Shown here piece after piece: positions 1 through 5,112 of a DNA stretch of 5,112 nucleotides. Source of the stretch: an uncultured Actinomycetes bacterium. GTDB taxonomy: Bacteria; Actinomycetota; Actinomycetes; Nanopelagicales; Nanopelagicaceae. The position numbers and the translations under genes are program-made. The notes under the pieces are model-generated. The model ran no database searches. It was not told the origin of the DNA and worked only from the letters and a program-made list of their open reading frames with translations. The stretch covers positions 1 to 5,112 of the forward strand of contig CAIZHC010000196.1 of assembly GCA_903932705.1 (NCBI GenBank), given 5' to 3'. Within the stretch, counting starts at the first letter, position 1. Every line of letters begins with the position of its first letter.

Positions 1-1
1 A

Positions 2-142
2 GCTGCAGGAAAGGATCGCGCTGCAAAAACCGCAGCCCGCGCTACATACAAAACAGCCGCTCAAGGAATTATTACGGCTTATCGTCAATCAATCGCAAAC
101 GCGAACACCATCTACAAAACCGCATTAACTGCACTTAAGTAA
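2..142 (+). CDS. C-terminal end of an Ala/Lys-rich helical protein of unknown function (5' partial)
   Basis: Only the last 46 codons and the TAA stop are in the window; the gene starts off the left edge. I do not recognise the family. The tail is rich in Ala, Lys and Thr and has no Pro or Cys, which suggests a long helix. Three Tyr residues fall exactly 11 apart (visible residues 16, 27 and 38), each followed by Lys or Arg, as in an 11-residue (hendecad) helical repeat. All three forward frames are open over this stretch. I chose this one for its composition and repeat; the other two give Cys/Arg-rich or Pro/Gln-rich peptides. The stop lies 4 bases from the stop of the convergent trhO, which fits the tight packing of the window. 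Ala/Lys-rich tails occur on actinobacterial exported proteins, but no signal peptide is visible to test that. The frame is fairly sure; the function is unknown. Confidence 0.6.
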   Translation, partial: AAGKDRAAKTAARATYKTAAQGIITAYRQSIANANTIYKTALTALK

Positions 143-146
143 AGAG

Positions 147-1064
147 TTATCCGACCATCTCAGAATCGCGCGGAGAATATTCGTGTGTGCAGGCTTTGTT
201 GGCAGAATCTTCTGCGCAGGTATCGCAGAGCAAAATTAGCGAGTGACAAGAGATTTTGCCGCAGTTGTAGAACTTCTTGGTAGCTCCACCACATTTTTCA
301 CATTCACCTAGGACAGGTGTGTGATCAGAGAAATCTAAAGTCATACGCTTATCGAAGGTATAGAGCGAGCCTTGCCAGAGTTCATCATCGCCATACTTCT
401 GGGCGTAGCGAACAATGCCGCCTTCAATCTGATAAACCTCTTTAAACCCGCGTTCCACAAAGACCGTAGAGAGAATTTCGCAGCGAATTCCACCGGTGCA
501 GTATGTGACGATTGGCTTATCTTTTAGATGATCGTATTTTCCGGACTCGATCTCGGAGACGAAATCACGAGTATGTGATACATCAGGAACAATGGCGTTC
601 TTGAACTTACCAATCTTTGCTTCGTAGCCGTTGCGTCCATCGAAGAAGAGAACATCATCGCCGCGTTCTTCAACCAACTTATTCACTTCATACGGCTTGA
701 GGTGCTTGCCCCCGTTGATGACGCCCTTTTCACTTACTTCGACACCAACACGAGAGCCGAAATCAACCAACTCTTCTTTTACTTTAACCGCTAAGCGAGG
801 AAAGTCATCGCCCGTTCCCTCTGACCACTTAAAATCGATCTTCTTGAAGCCAGGATATTTCTTGGTGGCGCTTACATACTTCTTAAGGTCGGACATATTG
901 CCGCCGAGAGTTCCATTGATTCCATGCTTGGAGATCAGCACGCGACCCTTGAGGTTTAACTCATCAGCTAATTTATGTTGCCACAGGCGGATTGCTTCGG
1001 GATCTGGCAACGGCGCGAAGCCGTAATACAAGATGACCTTCTGAAGTTCTCCACGCGATGTCAT
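147..1064 (-). CDS. trhO: tRNA uridine(34) hydroxylase, rhodanese family (TrhO/YceA)
   Basis: TrhO is a cytosolic enzyme that uses O2 to convert uridine 34 of certain tRNAs to 5-hydroxyuridine, the first step towards wobble modifications such as mo5U/cmo5U. The 305-residue product has the family order. The N-terminal domain (about 8-110) carries HGINGTLGG at 48-55. The rhodanese domain (about 130-230) has the DGRNGYE segment at 142-148 and the active loop CTGGIRCE at 189-196, with catalytic-type Cys189 and Cys195 both present. A Cys-rich tail (Cys 255, 258, 268, 273, 280, 283, 292) looks metal-binding. The E. coli enzyme is about 350 residues; a shorter form is usual in actinobacteria. The ATG at 1064 gives the expected short lead before the first strand and has TAGAAT 6 bases upstream but no Shine-Dalgarno. 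The gene lies 16 bases after crtYd on the same strand, so it may also be read from the crt promoter. Functional assignment is strong. Confidence 0.95.
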   Translation of the reverse strand: MTSRGELQKVILYYGFAPLPDPEAIRLWQHKLADELNLKGRVLISKHGINGTLGGNMSDLKKYVSATKKYPGFKKIDFKWSEGTGDDFPRLAVKVKEELVDFGSRVGVEVSEKGVINGGKHLKPYEVNKLVEERGDDVLFFDGRNGYEAKIGKFKNAIVPDVSHTRDFVSEIESGKYDHLKDKPIVTYCTGGIRCEILSTVFVERGFKEVYQIEGGIVRYAQKYGDDELWQGSLYTFDKRMTLDFSDHTPVLGECEKCGGATKKFYNCGKISCHSLILLCDTCAEDSANKACTHEYSPRDSEMVG

Positions 1065-1070
1065 GGCGCA

Positions 1071-1076
1071 ATTCTA
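1071..1076 (-). promoter_or_regulatory. Putative -10 element for leaderless trhO mRNA
   Basis: TAGAAT (5 of 6 to TATAAT) is followed by 6 bases and then the trhO ATG, so transcription would begin at or next to the A of the start codon. No Shine-Dalgarno lies between. I found no convincing -35 hexamer at 16-18 bases, where the sequence is the end of crtYd. The same spacing occurs at two other gene starts in the window. Confidence 0.5.
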
Positions 1077-1080
1077 CGGA

Positions 1081-1398
1081 TTAATTGGTGGTGGTTTTTC
1101 CAAGCTTTTCACGCCTGCCCCAGTAAACCCAGAGGGAGAGAACTCCCAGAATTAAGGCGAACCCGAAGGCAATATCTTCAAGAGGTGCCGAAGCCAAACG
1201 CGGACCAATAATCGCGTGCTTGTCGTACATCACGATATTGCGCGAGGTGAGCCACCAGTTGGTGAGGAGTTGAAAGGGCACGATGATGGCGTACGAGGTC
1301 CAAAAGGCTCTTCGAAGAAGCAGTCGCGTGCGAACCAGATAGAGATCAAGGATTGCTGCCAGCACCACCGCCATGGTTGCAATCTGGGTGTAGCTCAT
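1081..1398 (-). CDS. crtYd: Lycopene cyclase subunit CrtYd (small membrane cyclase half)
   Basis: This is the second half of the heterodimeric actinobacterial lycopene cyclase, an integral membrane enzyme that closes the end rings of lycopene to give cyclic carotenoids such as beta-carotene. The 105-residue product has about three hydrophobic segments (about 5-22, 33-50 and 75-93). It carries the CrtYd hallmark APLEDIAFGF at 71-80, with the acidic pair Glu74-Asp75, preceded by VMYDKHAIIG at 56-65. Members are usually about 100-125 residues, so it is complete. The ATG overlaps the crtYc stop as ATGA and has a GGAG Shine-Dalgarno 7 bases upstream, so translation is probably coupled. CrtYc and CrtYd are related halves; I call this one CrtYd from its position second and its PLED-type motif. 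Ring specificity (beta versus epsilon) cannot be read from the sequence. The C-terminus is basic and probably cytosolic. Confidence 0.92.
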   Translation of the reverse strand: MSYTQIATMAVVLAAILDLYLVRTRLLLRRAFWTSYAIIVPFQLLTNWWLTSRNIVMYDKHAIIGPRLASAPLEDIAFGFALILGVLSLWVYWGRREKLGKTTTN

Positions 1399-1727
1399 TG
1401 CTCATCTCCGATGATCCAATGCGGGCGGCGCTTTCGAACCGCCTCGAGTGTCATGATCGCGGCCATCGGGACGATGATGAAGAAGAGGTACTCCTCAAGT
1501 GGGATAGTGAGAGGCCCATAGATTTTTAGAATTTGGGTGAGATCAAAGTGCCAGTGATGGCGTGAGATTGCGTAGGCATCCCATCCCACAAAGAGCGCGG
1601 CGATAGGCAGGATGCTCAGGGACATCCGCCTTACGCGGCGAAGTACTCCGACTTTGAGAAAGATTTCGAGCCAGAAGGAGCCGAATACTGTAAAAATCAG
1701 CATCGCCATATAACCCCAGCTGCGCAT
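1395..1727 (-). CDS. crtYc: Lycopene cyclase subunit CrtYc (small membrane cyclase half)
   Basis: This is the first half of the heterodimeric lycopene cyclase, acting in the membrane with CrtYd on lycopene. The 110-residue product has about three hydrophobic segments (about 5-24, 38-52 and 79-96). It shows the family signatures FGSFWLEI at 15-22, GWDAYA at 48-53, HWHFD at 58-62 and IPLEEYLFF at 75-83, with the acidic pair Glu78-Glu79. The start is well bounded: an in-frame TGA lies 6 bases before this ATG, and the next in-frame Met (7) would cut into the first segment. No Shine-Dalgarno is visible; AATAAT lies 5 bases before the ATG. The gene heads a minus-strand unit and overlaps crtYd by 4 bases. 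No phytoene synthase, desaturase or GGPP synthase gene is in the window, so its substrate must come from genes elsewhere. Confidence 0.93.
   Translation of the reverse strand: MRSWGYMAMLIFTVFGSFWLEIFLKVGVLRRVRRMSLSILPIAALFVGWDAYAISRHHWHFDLTQILKIYGPLTIPLEEYLFFIIVPMAAIMTLEAVRKRRPHWIIGDEQ
1406..1409 (-). promoter_or_regulatory. Shine-Dalgarno site of crtYd
   Basis: GGAG sits 7 bases before the crtYd ATG, inside the 3' end of crtYc. It supports the ATGA-overlap start and contrasts with the SD-less starts of genes that follow gaps. Confidence 0.65.
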
Positions 1728-1732
1728 GGCTC

Positions 1733-1738
1733 ATTATT
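1733..1738 (-). promoter_or_regulatory. Putative -10 element for crtYc-crtYd(-trhO)
   Basis: AATAAT matches TATAAT at 5 of 6 and lies 5 bases before the crtYc ATG, again suggesting a leaderless or nearly leaderless message. No good -35 is visible 17-18 bases upstream (about 1756-1762). The site adjoins the putative -35 of the opposite promoter. TATTGT further upstream is a weaker alternative that would leave a short leader. Confidence 0.4.
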
Positions 1739-1739
1739 T

Positions 1740-1769
1740 CAGACAATACCTATCTCGCTCGGTTAAAAT
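1740..1769 (+). promoter_or_regulatory. Putative -35/-10 promoter for the DUF1295 operon, leaderless
   Basis: The -10 TAAAAT (1764-1769, 5 of 6) ends 6 bases before the ATG at 1776. A partial -35, CAGACA (1740-1745, 4 of 6 to TTGACA), lies 18 bases further up. There is no Shine-Dalgarno before the ATG. The element fills most of the 48-base divergent gap, and its -35 touches the crtYc -10 on the other strand. Confidence 0.55.
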
Positions 1770-1775
1770 CGCGAC

Positions 1776-2597
1776 ATGACTCCACTCCATCTGGTTCTTC
1801 TAACATTTGCTGTTGTCTGTGCCGCTTGTTGGATTCTCTCGCTGGTCACCAATGAGCACTCGTGGGTTGATCGCATGTGGTCTATTACCCCGGTTATTTA
1901 TGTATTTGAATTCGCCAGGGGAGCGCACTTTCACAATCTGCGACTCAATGTCATGGCAATCATCGTCTTTGCATGGGGAGCGCGTCTGACATTTAACTTC
2001 GCTCGCAAGGGCGGTTACAGCGGTGAAGAGGATTATCGCTGGCCAGTGTTGCGTGCCAGCATGAAGAAGTGGCAATTCCAACTATTTAATATCTTCTTTA
2101 TCGTTCTCTACCAGAACTTCCTTCTGGTCTTGATCTCTCTTCCTGCGCTTACCGCCTACGAACATCAATCACTCGGTTTCAACGGTTGGGATCTCACTCT
2201 TGTCGCGATCTTCGTTCTCTTCCTCATCGGTGAAACCATCTCGGATCAACAGCAATGGAATTTCCAAGAGAGTAAGAAGAAGCTCATCGCTGCAGGTGGA
2301 ACGCCAAGCCACCGCTTCCTCACAACGGGCCTCTTTAAATTCTCGCGTCATCCCAATTACTTCTTTGAGATTTCACAATGGTGGATCTTGTACCTGATTG
2401 GTGCAAATGCGGCAGGTCATCTCTTCCAGCGCACTCTTCTTGGACCAGTCTTGCTCGCAATTCTCTTTATCGGATCAACAAACTTCACTGAGAAGATCTC
2501 ACTCGGTAAATATCCAGAGTATGCCGATTACCAGAAGAGCACCTCGGCGATCATTCCTTGGGTTGCAAAGACTCGCTTACGTAAACAAAGCGCGTGA
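1776..2597 (+). CDS. DUF1295 membrane protein, steroid 5-alpha-reductase-like
   Basis: The 273-residue integral membrane protein has about seven hydrophobic segments (roughly 3-25, 36-48, 56-74, 101-125, 139-156, 200-213 and 218-236). The C-terminal half carries the family signature SRHPNYFFE at 190-198, then an EKISLGKYPEYADYQ-type stretch at 239-253. In steroid 5-alpha reductases and related methyltransferase-fold proteins this region binds cofactor (NADPH in the reductases). Asp32 in WVDRMWS and the YRW at 87-89 are also typical of DUF1295. The likely chemistry is reduction of a double bond in a lipid, but the substrate is unknown for most bacterial members. It heads a + strand operon, overlaps the next gene by GTGA and is transcribed divergently from crtYc. 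The start is supported by a -10 element 6 bases upstream. The family call is firm; the specific function is open. Confidence 0.88.
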   Translation: MTPLHLVLLTFAVVCAACWILSLVTNEHSWVDRMWSITPVIYVFEFARGAHFHNLRLNVMAIIVFAWGARLTFNFARKGGYSGEEDYRWPVLRASMKKWQFQLFNIFFIVLYQNFLLVLISLPALTAYEHQSLGFNGWDLTLVAIFVLFLIGETISDQQQWNFQESKKKLIAAGGTPSHRFLTTGLFKFSRHPNYFFEISQWWILYLIGANAAGHLFQRTLLGPVLLAILFIGSTNFTEKISLGKYPEYADYQKSTSAIIPWVAKTRLRKQSA

Positions 2598-2998
2598 GAA
2601 CTAAGCGCCAGACCTTCTGGGAGCGGTTGTGGGCATCGACCATCGTTCTCTATACCTTTGGCGCAACCTTCGTTGTGTGGAAAGCGCTCCATAAATATGG
2701 AGTAAATCCCTATATCTTCTTCGTTGTTGATCTCATCACTTCATGGTTCTACGGGTTAGCTTCTGCAAGGCTCGTCGTTGCAATCATTCATAAACGCTGG
2801 TCTGAAACCCAAAAATGGGGATGGCTCTCCGCTCTCAACTTTATGTTGCCGCAGATTTATATCTTGGTCTCCGCCAATCATGTCCCCAAAGATGTGTACA
2901 TCATTATCTATAGCGTGATCGGCGTTATGGTCGCATTCGCCCTTGTGGGCATAGCAAGCCAACTTCGGGTTGCTCGTAAAGAAGGTGGCGCAGAATGA
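2594..2998 (+). CDS. Small membrane protein of unknown function, four predicted TM segments
   Basis: I do not recognise this 134-residue protein. It has a basic N-terminus (RTKRQ at 2-6), then four hydrophobic segments at about 14-30, 40-65, 76-94 and 100-122, and a basic, charged C-terminal tail from about 124. The even number of segments and basic residues at both ends predict both termini in the cytoplasm. There is no Cys and no obvious metal, heme or nucleotide site; the His residues (33, 66, 96) are scattered. The GTG start overlaps the upstream stop as GTGA; no clear Shine-Dalgarno precedes it, so translation probably depends on coupling. The stop overlaps the next ATG as ATGA. No other good start lies near, as the first internal ATG is at codon 84. 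Being locked between a DUF1295 protein and a flavin oxidase suggests it works with one or both, perhaps as an anchor or partner, which is inference only. Confidence 0.82.
   Translation: MRTKRQTFWERLWASTIVLYTFGATFVVWKALHKYGVNPYIFFVVDLITSWFYGLASARLVVAIIHKRWSETQKWGWLSALNFMLPQIYILVSANHVPKDVYIIIYSVIGVMVAFALVGIASQLRVARKEGGAE
2983..2988 (+). promoter_or_regulatory. Shine-Dalgarno site of the alditol-oxidase-like gene
   Basis: AGGTGG (5 of 6 to AGGAGG) lies 6 bases before the ATG at 2995, inside the end of the upstream membrane-protein gene. It fixes the start that gives the ATGA overlap. Confidence 0.7.
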
Positions 2999-4227
2999 AA
3001 AACTGGAGCGGCAATGTAGTTTTTGAGGCGAACCTGATTGTTCACCCCGTTTCGATTGCAGATATTCAATCCGCTGTGAGGGCCGCCGATAAAGTTCGCG
3101 CCATCGGTAGCGCACACTCTTTTAACCAGATTGCTGCGAGTCCCGATGTGATCATCGCTTTTGATCACTTCCCAAAAGATATTGAAATCGATACAAGCAC
3201 AAAGCAGGTCCGAGTTGCTGCCGGGGTCCGCTACGGAGAACTCGCTATCGCGCTCAACGCCGCAGGTTTGGCGCTTCCCAATATGGGCTCACTTCCTCAC
3301 ATCACTGTCGTTGGCGCAACAAGCACTGGCACGCACGGCTCAGGAGCGAAGAACATGAATCTCTCTGCTGCCATCACCAAAATAGAGTTAATTGATGCCA
3401 ACGGCGATGAACTCGTCATTGAGGGTGAGGAGCTGCGCGCTGCCCGCGTGGGATTAGGTGCACTTGGAATCATTCATCACGTCACCTTGCAAGCAATTGA
3501 CGCATTTAGCGTCTCACAGAGCGTCTACAAGGATCTGCACTTTGAAAGTTGGCTTAACAACTTCGATGCCGCGATGGGGAACAATTACAGCGTCTCGGCA
3601 TTTACGACCTGGGGTGATTCTCTCGTCGATCAACTCTGGATTAAATCTCACGTGGATAGCGATGAGCTTCCAGGCGCAGAATTCTTTACCGGCTCACCAT
3701 CTGAGGTAAAACTGCATCCACTTGAGGGAGCCGACACCGCGAGTGCTACAGAACAACTAGGTTCTGTCGGACCTTGGCACGAACGTCTGCCGCACTTTAA
3801 GTTGGATTTCATGCCGAGCTTTGGCGCAGAGCTGCAGAGCGAATACTTCGTGGATATCAACGATGCAAAAGAGGCGCTTCAAGCAGTCCACGCGTTGCGC
3901 GAACAGATTCGACCACTACTTCTTGTGACCGAACTTCGCACAATTGCATCTGACGATAATTGGTTGAGTGAGGCTTACCAGCGAGATAGTTTGGCCATTC
4001 ACTTCACCTGGAAACCTGATTTTGAGGGAGTGATGGCTTTCCTGCCGATTCTGGAAGAAACGCTCGCTCCCTTTAAAGCGAGACCACATTGGGGAAAGTT
4101 ATTTACTGACACTGGCTTTCACTTTAGAGAGCTCTACCCACACTTTGAGGAGTGGCGCTCATTTCGCAAGCGTCTAGATCCCGATCGTAAATTTGTGAAT
4201 GGTCAATTATCAATCTGGGGTATTTAA
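2995..4227 (+). CDS. aldO: Alditol oxidase-like FAD enzyme (AldO / xylitol oxidase; D-arabinono-1,4-lactone oxidase family)
   Basis: The 410-residue product resembles Streptomyces AldO (about 418 residues), a VAO-family flavoprotein that oxidises the terminal CH2OH of polyols such as xylitol and sorbitol with O2, releasing H2O2. The FAD-binding domain (about 10-170) has GSAHSFN at 38-44; His41 matches the residue that covalently holds FAD in AldO. From a remembered alignment, all substrate and catalytic residues are kept at a constant offset of 7: Ser99 (S106), Glu313 (E320), Arg315 (R322), Thr338 (T345) and Lys368 (K375). Strongly shared blocks include GPWHERLPHF (259-268), GAELQSEY (277-284) and RPHWGK (363-368). 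Gly98 replaces the AldO Ala105. There is no signal peptide, so the enzyme is probably cytosolic. The short N-terminus before NWSGN and the Shine-Dalgarno support the start. It is the last gene of the coupled operon. The family is sure; polyol as substrate is likely but unproven, an aldonolactone or other polyol being the alternative. Confidence 0.88.
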   Translation: MKNWSGNVVFEANLIVHPVSIADIQSAVRAADKVRAIGSAHSFNQIAASPDVIIAFDHFPKDIEIDTSTKQVRVAAGVRYGELAIALNAAGLALPNMGSLPHITVVGATSTGTHGSGAKNMNLSAAITKIELIDANGDELVIEGEELRAARVGLGALGIIHHVTLQAIDAFSVSQSVYKDLHFESWLNNFDAAMGNNYSVSAFTTWGDSLVDQLWIKSHVDSDELPGAEFFTGSPSEVKLHPLEGADTASATEQLGSVGPWHERLPHFKLDFMPSFGAELQSEYFVDINDAKEALQAVHALREQIRPLLLVTELRTIASDDNWLSEAYQRDSLAIHFTWKPDFEGVMAFLPILEETLAPFKARPHWGKLFTDTGFHFRELYPHFEEWRSFRKRLDPDRKFVNGQLSIWGI

Positions 4228-4233
4228 AACCCT

Positions 4234-4239
4234 TAGACT
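4234..4239 (+). promoter_or_regulatory. Putative -10 element for the MalY/PatB-like gene, leaderless
   Basis: TAGACT (4 of 6 to TATAAT, fitting TAnnnT) lies in the 18-base gap after the oxidase stop and ends 6 bases before the ATG. No Shine-Dalgarno is present. A weak TTATCA at 4208-4213 is too far (20 bases) to be a convincing -35. No terminator hairpin separates this gene from the operon, so read-through is also possible. Confidence 0.4.
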
Positions 4240-4245
4240 TCCCGC

Positions 4246-5112
4246 ATGAAGGTCGATGGCATCCCATTAGAAAATCTCCGCACTCGTACCAGTGAGAAAT
4301 GGTCAGGTTTTGACCCTGATGTTCTGCCGATGCCCGTTGCCGAGATGGATTTCGAATTAGCCGAGCCAATCCGCAAACTGCTAATTGATCTGGTTACCAA
4401 CTCTGATACTGGATACATGGGCAATACCGATCACCTCGCTCAAAACTTCGCGGCCTTTGCACTAGATCGTTGGGGTTGGACAGTCGATCAAACCCAGCTC
4501 TATCTCTGTACCGATGTCGGAGTTGGCGTGATTGAGATGGCCCGCACAGTGGTTCAACCAGGTGATCACATCATGATCAACTCACCGGTCTACCTCAATA
4601 TGTTTAATTGGATTAAAGAGTTGCACTGCTTGGCGGTGGATGCGCCGATGAAGAAAGATGGAATGAATTACGCCTTAGACCTTGCCGCAATTGAGGCAGG
4701 ATATAAAGAGGGCGTAAAGATTCACTTCTTGTGTAACCCGCAGAACCCAACTGGTTCAGTCCATAGTCGCCGCGAACTTGAAGAGATTGCAAGGTTGGCC
4801 AAGCACTATGGCGTCTATGTATTTAGCGATGAGATTCACGCACCATTGGTCTTTGATGAAGCAGAGTTCGTACCGTTCTTGACCGTGAGCGATGAAGCCC
4901 GCGAAATCGGAGTATGTATCACGGCTGCTAGTAAGGCGTGGAATCTAGCTGGTCTCAAATGTGCATTTATCATTACTGAATCTGAGCGAACTCATTTACT
5001 TGCAAAGAAGTTGCCTCACTCTGTCCGATTCCGCGCCTCACTATTTGGTGCACATGCGACAGCCAAGGCTTGGGAGTGCACAGAGTGGCTAGATGGAATG
5101 ATGGAAACACTC
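4246..5112 (+). CDS. MalY/PatB family PLP-dependent aminotransferase-like enzyme, putative cystathionine beta-lyase (3' partial)
   Basis: The frame is open from the ATG to the right edge (289 codons, no stop). Family members are about 390 residues, so roughly 100 C-terminal residues are missing. This is a fold-type I PLP enzyme; MalY/PatB relatives cleave cystathionine or other cysteine S-conjugates at the C-S bond, giving homocysteine or a thiol plus pyruvate and ammonia in the cytosol. The N-terminal signature is RTSEKWSGF at 14-22 followed by DVLPMPVAEMDF at 25-36. The PLP contacts are visible: Tyr116 in SPVYLNMF, Asn167 in NPQNPTG (164-170), Asp195 in SDEIH (194-198), and the Schiff-base Lys230 in ASKAWN with AGLKCAF following. 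MalY/PatB is favoured over ordinary aspartate aminotransferases by the RTSxKW and VAEMDF motifs. It lies 18 bases after the oxidase gene and has its own -10-like element, so it is probably a separate unit. Exact substrate cannot be set from sequence. Confidence 0.92.
   Translation, partial: MKVDGIPLENLRTRTSEKWSGFDPDVLPMPVAEMDFELAEPIRKLLIDLVTNSDTGYMGNTDHLAQNFAAFALDRWGWTVDQTQLYLCTDVGVGVIEMARTVVQPGDHIMINSPVYLNMFNWIKELHCLAVDAPMKKDGMNYALDLAAIEAGYKEGVKIHFLCNPQNPTGSVHSRRELEEIARLAKHYGVYVFSDEIHAPLVFDEAEFVPFLTVSDEAREIGVCITAASKAWNLAGLKCAFIITESERTHLLAKKLPHSVRFRASLFGAHATAKAWECTEWLDGMMETL

Noticed and set aside
134..141. ACTTAAGT palindrome at the convergent gene ends, considered as a terminator
   Set aside because: Eight bases with no loop and no T run; too short to form a useful hairpin.
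631..1026. Open + strand frame of 131 codons opposite trhO
   Set aside because: Antisense shadow of a strongly conserved gene; its product is Ser/Pro/Arg-rich low-quality sequence with no domain.
1543..1746. Minus-strand frame overlapping the start of crtYc
   Set aside because: Same-strand shadow in another frame; the crtYc frame carries the cyclase motifs and this one none.
2756..3168. Overlapping minus-strand frames opposite the 4-TM gene and the start of the oxidase
   Set aside because: Antisense to two coupled + strand genes, with no recognisable domain or start signal.
4208..4213. TTATCA as a -35 for the PatB-like gene
   Set aside because: Only 4 of 6 matches and 20 bases from the -10, outside the normal 16-19 range.
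1776..4227. The DUF1295 operon as a furan/tuberculostearic fatty acid cluster
   Set aside because: The flavoprotein aligns with AldO through all catalytic residues, and no SAM-dependent fatty acid methyltransferase gene is present.
4124..4424. Minus-strand frames across the oxidase / PatB-like junction
   Set aside because: Antisense to the conserved C-terminus of the oxidase and the N-terminus of the PLP enzyme; no supporting motifs.

Overview
The window looks like a piece of a streamlined, mid-GC actinobacterial genome. I infer this from several things. The lycopene cyclase is of the split CrtYc/CrtYd type. The FAD oxidase closely resembles Streptomyces alditol oxidase. GC content looks near 50% by eye. 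Only about 86 of 5112 bases lie outside genes. Freshwater planktonic actinobacteria of the Nanopelagicales (acI) type would fit, but nothing here proves the lineage. No RNA genes, mobile elements, CRISPR arrays or long repeats were seen.

Layout from left to right. (1) The tail of a + strand gene with an Ala/Lys-rich, probably helical C-terminus stops 4 bases from a convergent neighbour. (2) A minus-strand block reads right to left as crtYc, crtYd and trhO. The two cyclase halves overlap by ATGA, and trhO follows after 16 bases. CrtYc and CrtYd should together cyclise lycopene, and TrhO should hydroxylate wobble uridine 34 of tRNAs. (3) A 48-base divergent gap holds promoters for both directions. 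(4) A + strand operon of three genes is joined by 4-base overlaps (GTGA, then ATGA): a DUF1295 / steroid 5-alpha-reductase-like membrane protein, an unrecognised protein with four predicted membrane segments, and an alditol-oxidase-like FAD enzyme with every catalytic residue I could align. (5) After 18 bases comes a MalY/PatB-type PLP enzyme (putative cystathionine beta-lyase), cut by the window's right edge.

The most informative pattern is in the starts. Three of the four genes that follow a real gap (trhO, the DUF1295 gene, patB-like) have a TAnnnT -10 hexamer exactly 6 bases before the ATG and no Shine-Dalgarno. The fourth (crtYc) has AATAAT 5 bases before. Two of the three overlap-coupled genes (crtYd and the oxidase) instead carry a clear Shine-Dalgarno. 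This indicates leaderless transcription at unit starts and SD-assisted translation inside operons. The best candidate for something undescribed is the three-gene DUF1295 / 4-TM / alditol-oxidase operon. It couples two membrane proteins to a soluble, probably H2O2-forming flavoenzyme and sits divergent to the carotenoid cyclase.
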